From positions 1-22,367 of the IMG/VR virus record IMGVR_UViG_3300001827_000042: DNA of 22,367 nt; one strand, 5' to 3'. Of this stretch, positions 1 to 5,668 are shown piece by piece. This DNA is from a virus. Each line of letters begins with the position of its first letter. Within the stretch, counting starts at the first letter, position 1. Below the pieces are notes generated by a model. That model was given only the letters and a program-made list of their open reading frames with translations. It was not told the DNA's origin and ran no database searches. The position numbers were made by a program, and so were the translations under genes.

Positions 1-20
1 GGTTCTGGTTCTGGTTCTGG
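1..20 (-). repeat. GGTTCT hexanucleotide tandem repeat encoding Gln-Asn dipeptides
   Basis: Three perfect copies of GGTTCT plus a further GG start the window. On the coding (minus) strand they encode alternating Gln and Asn in the linker of the DUF1376-type protein. The true repeat number is unknown because the window cuts it. Confidence 0.8.
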
Positions 21-403
21 GCCGGTTTCGTAACCATTACGTCACCCTTACACACAGAAGACTTTGCACGACTCTTCCGAACCGCCTCACGGTTGTTCCG
101 AGCCTCTTTTTCTGCCTTCGCACGCTCTTCAGACATGCGGGGATTGACGAGCCAGTTCTCACCATTTTCTCCCTCAACCGTCTCGAACTTGTCTCTGATA
201 AGGAGCCAAATCTGATGAGTCAGACCTGGGCAAGCAATACAGAGTTGATCGAAGTTGTTGGGGAGTTTGTGACCAGCCGCTTGCAAAGCACAGAGTTGCC
301 AAAATGCTCCTCTTGCTTCCAACGGTAAGAAGTTAGTGCCGCCGATGTAATCATCTGGGTAAAACTTGACCCAGGGCACTCTGCTTTTTCTCTCTACGGT
401 CAT
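1..403 (-). CDS. DUF1376-type phage replication protein, 5' part only
   Basis: The reading frame opens with ATG at 403 and runs off the window at position 1 without a stop, giving about 134 residues. The N-terminus reads VPWVKFYPDDYIGGTNFLPL followed by EARGAFWQLCALQ, which matches the pattern of the DUF1376 family of phage and prophage proteins (a Y/F-P-x-D box, then an E-x-R-G-A-x-x-x-L box). Members usually sit in replication modules, and some are thought to act like helicase loaders or primosome proteins; that role is inferred here. After about residue 85 the protein becomes basic and charged and ends at the window edge in a Gln-Asn dipeptide repeat, as linkers of this family often do. 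An SD-like AAAGGTGG lies 7 bases before the ATG. It follows the SSB-like gene by 22 bases and ends the recombination/replication cluster. Confidence 0.72.
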   Translation of the reverse strand, partial: MTVERKSRVPWVKFYPDDYIGGTNFLPLEARGAFWQLCALQAAGHKLPNNFDQLCIACPGLTHQIWLLIRDKFETVEGENGENWLVNPRMSEERAKAEKEARNNREAVRKSRAKSSVCKGDVMVTKPAQNQNQN

Positions 404-425
404 CCTTGACCACCTTTCAGTTTAA

Positions 426-803
426 TTAAAATGGGATTTCATCATGAACAACATTGGTCAAATGCTGTCGTTGTGGAGCCTCTTGTTGTTGTGACTGGTT
501 TCCGAACGATGGATTTGGTTCAACATTTGTTGCAGTCGGGAAGATGGAATCAGTCTGAGTAATGGGCTGGTTGCCTGAAGTCGTTTGCTCAATCGGCAGA
601 TTGACTTGGATTGAGATGTAGGGAGTTCCGTTTTGTTTTGACGTTGCATTCCAGCCACTCAATCTTCCGCTAATCATTTGACCATTGAAATCAATTTCAA
701 TTTTGCCGGTGAAATCAGGCTGTCGAGTTCCTGGTTCTTTTCTGTTGTTAAGGAACAAGGCTGCGGTGCCGATTTTTTCTGATAGTGGTTTTTGATCGTT
801 CAT
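426..803 (-). CDS. SSB-like single-stranded DNA-binding protein with acidic C-terminal tip
   Basis: About 125 residues. The first 65 or so form a compact beta-rich segment (GTAALFLNN, then PDFTGKIEIDFNGQMISGRLSGWNA, in part) that resembles the small phage beta-barrel proteins of DUF736/SSB-like type. The middle is Gln/Asn/Pro/Thr rich and probably disordered. The protein ends in VVHDEIPF, very close to the DDDIPF tip by which bacterial SSBs recruit partner proteins. That tip and the position beside an annealase and an exonuclease argue for ssDNA binding in recombination or replication. The ATG at 803 shares a base with the upstream stop (TAATG) and has AAGGA about 7 bases upstream. A TTG at 809 is in frame but would leave no room for the SD. 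The OB-fold itself is not proven by eye. Confidence 0.6.
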   Translation of the reverse strand: MNDQKPLSEKIGTAALFLNNRKEPGTRQPDFTGKIEIDFNGQMISGRLSGWNATSKQNGTPYISIQVNLPIEQTTSGNQPITQTDSIFPTATNVEPNPSFGNQSQQQEAPQRQHLTNVVHDEIPF

Positions 804-1201
804 TACCAATCCTTCTTTTCTCGTGTTTCGTGATTTTGAAAAGTTTGCATCTCGTCAGCACTAGCAAACCCAGTACCGTCAGAGATAAATCCAAGGCTCG
901 CCAGAGCCCTACCGATTGCTGCGGTTTCGCACTTCTCAACGAAGCCAACTTGACCGCCCCTAGTTCTTTCTGCCATTGACATGCCTTGTGCAATTTGCAC
1001 TTGGTTGTTTTCTAATGGAACATCAATTGTCGCCCTGACTACAACACTTTGAAGATATCCGGCTTCATTGTATTTCGTGTCTATCAAATCTGTTGTGATT
1101 GACGAACCCGGAAATTTGGCATGCAATCGTTTGACTCTTGACTTGACCAACTCATAAGAGTTGCCCTTGAGATTGATTGTTTGTGCTTTCAGCATTCCCA
1201 T
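803..1201 (-). CDS. Probable Rad52-like single-strand annealing protein
   Basis: 132 residues. The C-terminal half contains VEKCETAAIGRALASLGF followed by an ASADEM segment. This is the hallmark of phage annealase-like proteins of the Rad52 superfamily and their relatives (an alpha-helical A-I-G-R-A-L box after a strand carrying VVVRATI). Such proteins anneal complementary single strands and work with a phage exonuclease. The gene overlaps the end of the RecE-like exonuclease gene by 13 bases and the SSB-like gene by one base, so three recombination functions are translationally coupled. The ATG at 1201 has AAGGAG 7 bases upstream; a second in-frame ATG lies at 1195. At 132 residues it is short compared with RecT or Redbeta and is closer to small Sak-type proteins. 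The family assignment rests on the motif and the context, and the function is inferred. Confidence 0.55.
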   Translation of the reverse strand: MGMLKAQTINLKGNSYELVKSRVKRLHAKFPGSSITTDLIDTKYNEAGYLQSVVVRATIDVPLENNQVQIAQGMSMAERTRGGQVGFVEKCETAAIGRALASLGFISDGTGFASADEMQTFQNHETREKKDW

Positions 1202-2097
1202 TCTTGGACTCCTTCATATCCAGTAGGCCATTCGTTTGAGTGGAAGCATCGTGAGAAGTCGATCAGTTCAACTCTCAATGTCTCTTCCAAGATATCAAGT
1301 GTCTCAGGTCTGAACGCCCAGACACCAACTTTGTGCGGCACACGCTTTTCAACTGCTACCAAGAACACATCAAAGTCATCGGACAGTTCAAGAGTTGACA
1401 GTCCTGCTTTGCAAACCCTAGTGATTGTTTCTCGGTAGAAGCACATCTGCTGCGGGTATTGGAACATTCGGGCTTTTCGCTGGAACTCATGCAGACATTC
1501 GCAGGTTTTGAGATCCAAGAAGCCACAAATTTTGCCATCATCATCAAGCAGTAGTTTGTCAGCCTTGCATTGCAACGTGATACCAAGTTGATCAGAGGGG
1601 TAGCGAAACACTGACTCTGGCAACCCAGGTCTGCTAAGAAGTTTGTGGGCAACCTCTTGCTTTGCAATGGCTTCTTGCATATTTTCTACCAAGCCCCACT
1701 GTTCAATGTTGCACAGTTCTCGACCTTCATACTTCTGTCTGAAGTTGACCATGGCTTTTTGATATGCAGCAGACGATTCACCATACTCTTTGCCAGTCTT
1801 TGGATTGATCAAACCAATCTCTTCAGCAATCTCAGGGGTGCTTACTTGGTATCGAGAGTCGAATGCTTCCCGACCCTCAAGAATCAAACAGTGAGCCATC
1901 TTGCCCAGAGCCATTGCTGGCGATTCTGTCTGCTGATCAATGTTGTCAATGAATCGGGCCTTGTAGTCGGCTGGCGAACCACGAAAGACTTTGAAAGCAC
2001 TGCTGGCAATCACCAACCCTGACTTGCAATATCCGTGGTACTCCTCATCTTCTTCAACAAATGGTCCCCCGCATTTGATACCCATCACTTCTTTCAT
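1189..2097 (-). CDS. RecE-like PD-(D/E)XK exonuclease (exodeoxyribonuclease VIII type)
   Basis: 302 residues, or 304 if an ATG at 2103 is used. The domain order matches RecE/DUF3799-type phage exonucleases. It has an N-terminal SAFKVFRGSPADYKAR helix, then a His box (AMALGKMAHCLILE, His about residue 70), an ADKLL aspartate (about 180), the FLDLKT motif giving Asp-x-Lys (about 195 and 197), and finally a QQMCFY helix corresponding to the Q-x-x-x-Y motif. The set of His, Asp, Asp and Lys is complete, so the nuclease should be active. Family members degrade one strand of duplex DNA to expose ssDNA for an annealase, which here is encoded immediately downstream with an overlap. AAAGGA lies 6 bases before the ATG at 2097 but directly abuts the ATG at 2103, so 2097 is preferred. 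Its first 44 bases overlap the preceding small gene. Confidence 0.82.
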   Translation of the reverse strand: MKEVMGIKCGGPFVEEDEEYHGYCKSGLVIASSAFKVFRGSPADYKARFIDNIDQQTESPAMALGKMAHCLILEGREAFDSRYQVSTPEIAEEIGLINPKTGKEYGESSAAYQKAMVNFRQKYEGRELCNIEQWGLVENMQEAIAKQEVAHKLLSRPGLPESVFRYPSDQLGITLQCKADKLLLDDDGKICGFLDLKTCECLHEFQRKARMFQYPQQMCFYRETITRVCKAGLSTLELSDDFDVFLVAVEKRVPHKVGVWAFRPETLDILEETLRVELIDFSRCFHSNEWPTGYEGVQEWEC

Positions 2098-2266
2098 TTG
2101 CATTCCTTTCTGCTTCGTAAAAAGTGTTGAATGGTCCTATCGGGTTAGTCTCCGGGAGACTTGAATCTTTTTTCTCCCACCAATACCAACCCTCTTCTGT
2201 GATTGTGTAACAGAATTCGTGAGGGCCTGTAATGAAAAAAAAACCGATACTGACATTATGTGTCAT
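2054..2266 (-). CDS. Small hypothetical protein, 70 residues
   Basis: Not recognised. The protein has an aromatic core (CYTITEEGWYWWEKKD) followed by NPIGPFNTFYEAERNANE. This looks like a small folded phage domain in which a beta hairpin is followed by a helix with the pattern G-P-F-x-T-F-x-E-A-E. It overlaps the upstream gene by 11 bases and the exonuclease start by about 44 bases, both on the same strand, which supports a genuine coupled gene. There is no good SD before the ATG at 2266, so translation probably depends on reinitiation. A run of nine T on the coding strand encodes the Phe-Phe-Phe stretch near residue 9 and is a possible slippage or sequencing-error site. No function can be assigned. 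Confidence 0.5.
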   Translation of the reverse strand: MTHNVSIGFFFITGPHEFCYTITEEGWYWWEKKDSSLPETNPIGPFNTFYEAERNANERSDGYQMRGTIC

Positions 2267-2606
2267 CAGACTTGTTCATATTCCGATTTGCCGCGTGAAG
2301 GAGTGACAGAAGATTGTCAACTCTATCAAGTGGCATAGCGTCAATAAGTGCCGACCGGAACTGCTGTAATGACATCACAACTGGTATTTCATCGGGTGGA
2401 GTGTCAGGGTTCTGTTCTTCTGCTTTATCACAAGTATGGTGCATCAGGAGCATGAACTTGAAGACATCGGGCAGGTAGGTTGCCCAAGTTGACATCACTT
2501 CCGCCACATCATCCGCTCTAGTCTGCATCTGCAACTCTGACTTGTCACAGAATTGCATGAAGAAGAACAGGGTTCTGGCTAGTTTTTTCTGAGTCGTGTC
2601 TGACAT
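2256..2606 (-). CDS. Hypothetical early protein, 116 residues, first gene after the attenuator
   Basis: Not recognised. It appears mostly alpha-helical: helices around RTLFFFMQFC, a DVAEVMSTWATYLPDVFKFM segment, and a C-terminal SALIDAMPLDRVDNLLSLLH segment. No transmembrane stretch or enzyme motif is evident. It is the first gene of the DNA-metabolism operon. The start codon at 2606 immediately follows the T-tract of an intrinsic terminator hairpin. The only SD-like bases (AGGGA, 7 bases upstream) lie in the 3' arm of that hairpin, so both transcription and translation of this gene could be controlled by that structure. The stop codon overlaps the start of the following small gene by 11 bases. 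Confidence 0.6.
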   Translation of the reverse strand: MSDTTQKKLARTLFFFMQFCDKSELQMQTRADDVAEVMSTWATYLPDVFKFMLLMHHTCDKAEEQNPDTPPDEIPVVMSLQQFRSALIDAMPLDRVDNLLSLLHAANRNMNKSDDT

Positions 2607-2641
2607 AAAAAAATCCCTAGGCGATTTTACTCACCTAGGGA
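2607..2641 (-). terminator. Intrinsic terminator / possible attenuator hairpin
   Basis: On the plus strand TCCCTAGGCGA (2614-2624) and TCACCTAGGGA (2631-2641) are inverted repeats of 11 bp with one G-U wobble and a 6-base loop. Reading the minus strand, the hairpin is followed directly by seven T (2613-2607), the canonical factor-independent terminator layout. There is no T-tract on the plus-strand side, so it works on leftward transcription only. It lies about 30 bases after the predicted start of a strong promoter and directly before the start codon of the next gene. This is the arrangement of an attenuator rather than of an end-of-operon terminator, although it may also stop readthrough from the tail genes. 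Confidence 0.82.
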
Positions 2642-2670
2642 CCAACTGAAAGGATGTACGACATGCACAT
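2635..2670 (-). other. Possible 11-codon leader peptide overlapping the terminator
   Basis: In the leader between promoter and terminator, ATG at 2670 opens a frame MCMSYILSVGP that stops at TAG (2637-2635) inside the 5' arm of the terminator hairpin. Its start would lie only a few bases after the predicted transcription start and has no SD, so it may be accidental. It is recorded because a leader peptide ending inside a terminator stem is the usual layout of translation-dependent attenuation. Confidence 0.2.
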
Positions 2671-2679
2671 CGCGGTAGG

Positions 2680-2707
2680 ATTCTAACAGAACCACTGGCA
2701 AAGTCAA
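2680..2707 (-). promoter_or_regulatory. Sigma70-type promoter for the DNA-metabolism operon
   Basis: Reading the minus strand, TTGACT (2707-2702) and TAGAAT (2685-2680) are separated by 16 bases, each matching the consensus at five of six positions. The predicted transcription start is near 2673. It points towards the replication/recombination genes and lies just upstream of the terminator at 2641-2607. The -35 box overlaps the stop codon of the small ORF upstream. It is the best promoter I found in the window. Confidence 0.68.
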
Positions 2708-2868
2708 GCCTTGCAACAGTAATTCCGTTGATAATCGCCCTGGTGGAGACTGACCAGAGGATTTTCGCAAGAACAAGTCTTGCATGGGGAGAAGAGGAAA
2801 GCAAGGAACTTGAAGATTTGTGACATGCTGGAGTCCTTTCCGGTACAGATTATATCGACCGGAAGCAT
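2704..2868 (-). CDS. Small cysteine-containing protein, 54 or 40 residues
   Basis: Not recognised. Two in-frame ATG codons each have an SD. The ATG at 2868 gives 54 residues and has AAAGG 6 bases upstream, right after the stop of the tail gene. The ATG at 2826 gives 40 residues and has AAAGGA 7 bases upstream. The shared part begins MSQIFKFLAFLFSPCKTCSC and ends YCCKA, so it has a short hydrophobic start, a C-x-x-C-x-C cluster and a later C-C pair. This could bind a metal or form disulfides, but no function is proposed. The hydrophobic stretch is too short for a normal membrane span. The stop overlaps the -35 box of the downstream promoter. The good ribosome sites and absence of a large gap support it; the small size argues for caution. 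Confidence 0.48.
   Translation of the reverse strand: MLPVDIICTGKDSSMSQIFKFLAFLFSPCKTCSCENPLVSLHQGDYQRNYCCKA
2838..2864 (-). repeat. Inverted repeat flanking a TATAAT box
   Basis: TTCCGGT (2838-2844) and ACCGGAA (2858-2864) form a perfect 7-bp inverted repeat around a 13-base centre. On the minus strand the centre contains a perfect TATAAT (2854-2849). No convincing -35 box lies 16-18 bases upstream. Read as RNA, the 3' arm runs into the AAAGGA that serves the ATG at 2826, so folding would tend to hide that ribosome site. It could be an operator over a weak promoter or a translational hairpin. Confidence 0.45.
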
Positions 2869-2877
2869 CTTCTGCCT

Positions 2878-4455
2878 TTAAGAAATTGTGGTGGTTCCCA
2901 GGGGGAGCCTGATTCTGCCATTGCCAAACGTCTTAAGGCTTGTGACTTCTGCCGCTGAGATGGCATTTTGCAGGTCAACAAAGCCCCCATACAGGTTCAG
3001 GTTGGTGATATTTACCTGGGTGTTCTCATTACCCCCCAAGTCAAACTCGCCAGCGTAGATATTCAGGGTTGTGAGGGTGTCACCCCCGTAAGCAACATGA
3101 CCACCATTGATGTTGAATGTGTTGACAACGTGATCTCCACAGAACACCTTGCCGCCACTGACATTAACGGTTGTCACATCGCCATTGATCTTGACTGAGC
3201 CATATGGCCCAACATTGATGACAACTCCTTTATCTAAGTGCAAGGTGGCAAGCCTACCAGCACCCTCTACTGTCACTTGTGACAGGCTATCCATCTCCAG
3301 TGTTGCTTTGGTCGGGGAACTGTAATGAAGTTTGAGTGAATCACCTTCCAACTTGCAACCGAGCCCTGCGTTCTCTAGATATGTGGTGTCATCCACATCT
3401 AGATCAAGATAAGTCTGAGCCAGTGGTGCTTTGATCACCACGTTATCTGCCGTCACATTCAACGCACTAGATGTAGTACCAATGTTGCCGGTAAAACCTT
3501 CAAGAACGCACAACTCTTTGCACACCAGGTTGCCGGTTGTGATTGAGTCTGCCCGGTCTGCAATGATGCAACGCTTGTCTGCGGTTGGCCCAACGCCATC
3601 ACTCCAGTTGTCAGCATCCGTGATATCAGTAGTGACCCCATCACCAACCCAAGTGATTGTTGGAATGCTCACGGTTGGTGGCAGTGACTTGTAGGGATGG
3701 TCACTGGGCAGGTTTGCCGTTAGGCCATACTTGTGAGCAAAGTAGCCAGTGATTCGTTCCATGTCGGCATCAGTCAAAGTACCAACTGCAATCAAGGCTT
3801 CTGCCAGATCCATATCAGTATCAAGCCCGCCAGTAGAACTTGAGCCAATTCTGAAATCAGCATCATTGTTCACGTCTGAATTATTTCTTTTTTGTGGAGT
3901 TTGCGCTGAAAAATCAGAACCATCAAACTTGCCTGTTAGGACATGACTTGTTGCCCCTTGAGTGGATCTTCGACAAACATACATATGAAACTCATTGTCT
4001 GTAACGCTGGCTTGTCCGAGAGGGTTGCTCAGGCTACCGTGAGTGCCGGGCCTAAATACGAATGAATTGTTGGTAGGGATGAATACATTCAGACCTTGAG
4101 TACCGCTTGCAGCCTTGTTCATTAAAAACTGCGTTGCACCACTCGTAGGAAACTTGGCAACCATTGCTATGTAGAAATCACCAGTGCCTGGTTCAAAGTC
4201 CCCACCCAAGTCAGCATTGAGAACGTTGTCACCTGGGAACACATCTTTGTCAAATCTTACAATGGGGCGAGAGTAGATCGCGTTCTTGATGAAAGCAGGT
4301 TGTGCCGCAACTGTGCTTTGCGTCAATGTGTTTGAATTGCCACTTGAGTCAGTCCAACTGGAGACAGCAGAACCATCAGCCTGTTTGAGTGAGTCAGCCT
4401 TGTACCAACCGGAAAGATGCCCGCTCGGAAGATCGTTGGGTGTCCACAAAGGCAT
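2878..4455 (-). CDS. Tail fibre/adhesin: LamG-like module plus beta-helix-like module
   Basis: 525 residues. Residues 1-255 form a LamG/concanavalin-like module. It opens with a W-x-x-x-DLPSG-x-LSGWYKADSLK pattern and a SWTDSSGNSNTLTQ box, and it closes with MERITGYFAHKYGL and LPSDHPYKSLPP, the usual C-terminal signature of this module in phage and aquatic bacterial surface proteins. Residues about 262-525 start ITWVGDG, contain ELCVLEGFTGNIG, and continue as short beta strands rich in Val/Asn/Gly, as expected for a right-handed beta-helix. The LamG module resembles that of the 926-residue protein, and the C-terminal half resembles the whole 276-residue protein just upstream. It is the last structural gene, so a receptor-binding or depolymerase-related role is likely; carbohydrate binding is inferred. 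The start ATG follows the upstream stop by one base. Confidence 0.75.
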   Translation of the reverse strand: MPLWTPNDLPSGHLSGWYKADSLKQADGSAVSSWTDSSGNSNTLTQSTVAAQPAFIKNAIYSRPIVRFDKDVFPGDNVLNADLGGDFEPGTGDFYIAMVAKFPTSGATQFLMNKAASGTQGLNVFIPTNNSFVFRPGTHGSLSNPLGQASVTDNEFHMYVCRRSTQGATSHVLTGKFDGSDFSAQTPQKRNNSDVNNDADFRIGSSSTGGLDTDMDLAEALIAVGTLTDADMERITGYFAHKYGLTANLPSDHPYKSLPPTVSIPTITWVGDGVTTDITDADNWSDGVGPTADKRCIIADRADSITTGNLVCKELCVLEGFTGNIGTTSSALNVTADNVVIKAPLAQTYLDLDVDDTTYLENAGLGCKLEGDSLKLHYSSPTKATLEMDSLSQVTVEGAGRLATLHLDKGVVINVGPYGSVKINGDVTTVNVSGGKVFCGDHVVNTFNINGGHVAYGGDTLTTLNIYAGEFDLGGNENTQVNITNLNLYGGFVDLQNAISAAEVTSLKTFGNGRIRLPLGTTTIS

Positions 4456-4456
4456 A

Positions 4457-5287
4457 TCAAGTCACCACAAGAGTTCTATTGACATCAGCCCGGACAATGC
4501 CTTGACCACGAACGCTCACACCATTGGTGTAAGTGGTAGCACCGCTTCCCGACCTGTCATCCAGCGTCCCGTCGTAGAGATTTACATCAGTTAGCGTGGC
4601 TCCCGCAGAGACATTGTTTTCCAGGGTCAACACGCTTGGCTTGTCAAAGACGTTTGCGGTGGTAAGTGTGCCGGAAGATTCAAACGACACAACAGACTTC
4701 CCGCGAATGTTGGCAGTGGTTAGGTTGGCGGTCCCTTTGACTGTCATTTCTCCACCACTGATATTGGCTGTGGTGACATTTGCAGATGTGTTGATTTGTC
4801 CAGAATCCATAGTGATTGTGGTCACTGCTGGGCCTGTGGATGGAATCGAAACAATTCCTCTTGGCGTACCAATAACCTCAAGGTTGGTCAGGGTTGAACC
4901 CTCAAGAGTGACAGTGCCAGCCCCACCCAAGTACCTCAACGATGTGATGTTCGAGTTGGAACCGATGTTGATAGAATCCGCAGTTCCGTCGTTGTCAGTA
5001 ACGATGACTGTCGTGAAGTCGCCAGATATGAAAACTGGTGCGGTCGGTGACTTGATAAACACCGTGGTTGCGTCAACATCAAGGTTGCCACCCTTGACCC
5101 CAAATGAGCCGGTGAACCCGTCAAGGATCTTGATTTCTGCAACCGCTGGGATTGATGTACCGCTGATTGTCTTGCTTGATCCGTTGAAAATCACGGTGTC
5201 AGAAGAACCTGGAACGGAACCAGTAGACCAGTTCGTGCCGGTGTTCCAATCTCCGCTAGTTGTACCAGTCCAAGTCACGATTGCCAT
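4457..5287 (-). CDS. Beta-helix-like tail protein
   Basis: 276 residues. It begins TWTGTTSGDWNTGTNW, a segment common to beta-helical surface and tail proteins (W-x-G-x-x-x-G-x-W-x-x-x-x-N-W), followed by GSVPGSSDTVIF. The rest is a ladder of short strands such as VTTANISGGEMTVKG and LTTANIRGKSVVSF, a repeat of about 20 residues suggesting successive coils of a right-handed beta-helix. It contains EIKILDGFTGSFG, which aligns with ELCVLEGFTGNIG in the C-terminal half of the next gene, so the two share a duplicated module. The ATG at 5287 directly follows the upstream TAA and has AAGGGA 6 bases before it. It is probably a tail fibre or baseplate decoration; no catalytic residues are apparent. 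Confidence 0.65.
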   Translation of the reverse strand: MAIVTWTGTTSGDWNTGTNWSTGSVPGSSDTVIFNGSSKTISGTSIPAVAEIKILDGFTGSFGVKGGNLDVDATTVFIKSPTAPVFISGDFTTVIVTDNDGTADSINIGSNSNITSLRYLGGAGTVTLEGSTLTNLEVIGTPRGIVSIPSTGPAVTTITMDSGQINTSANVTTANISGGEMTVKGTANLTTANIRGKSVVSFESSGTLTTANVFDKPSVLTLENNVSAGATLTDVNLYDGTLDDRSGSGATTYTNGVSVRGQGIVRADVNRTLVVT

Positions 5288-5668
5288 TTACTGTCCCTTT
5301 TTCAACCATTTCGGCAATCGGTAGGGGAAGTGACGGTTCAGCCAAGACTGCCTTTTGGCACACCCACAGCCCTTCTTCTGCTTGATACGCCCAAACGAAA
5401 CCGTCTCTATCAGCCACTTCACTGTGTCACCAAGACCCGTATGGGTCATAGCCCTGCGCTTCTTTTCACTTTCTAGGATTTGGTCCCAAGTTTTTCGGGG
5501 TTTGTGGTCAGTCGTATGAGTGTGGTATTTGATGGTTTTGCCATTGGCCTTCAGATACACAGGGCAATGAGTCGTGCAGGTTCCGTAAGAGGGTCTGCCG
5601 CCGTAAAAGCCCATTTTGCATTCACCTTCTGACCAGTGTTCGCATTTGACCTGCTTCAATTCTGTCAT
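5288..5668 (-). CDS. Small cysteine-motif phage protein (GLGDT...CGC-KR type)
   Basis: 126 residues. The N-terminal region contains four spaced cysteines (KCEHW, GECKM, GTCTTHCPVY: C-x7-C-x13-C-x3-C) that could form a metal site or disulfides. The C-terminal third reads GLGDTVKWLIETVSFGRI and then KGCGCAKRQSWLNRHFPY. I recognise that layout from small uncharacterised proteins encoded between tail genes of many phages, where G-L-G-D-T is followed by C-G-C-x-K-R-x-x-x-L-N. No biochemical role is known to me. The start ATG overlaps the stop of the 926-residue gene (TAATG), and the stop abuts the next start, so it belongs to the tail-tip operon. It could be an assembly factor or a minor tail component. 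Confidence 0.6.
   Translation of the reverse strand: MTELKQVKCEHWSEGECKMGFYGGRPSYGTCTTHCPVYLKANGKTIKYHTHTTDHKPRKTWDQILESEKKRRAMTHTGLGDTVKWLIETVSFGRIKQKKGCGCAKRQSWLNRHFPYRLPKWLKKGQ

Noticed and set aside
803-809. TTG start at 809 for the SSB-like gene
   Set aside because: The SD directly abuts the TTG, whereas the ATG at 803 has correct spacing and a TAATG overlap.
4596-5324. 242-codon plus-strand open frame
   Set aside because: Antisense shadow of the beta-helix-like gene; the repeats it contains merely mirror the repeats of the real protein.
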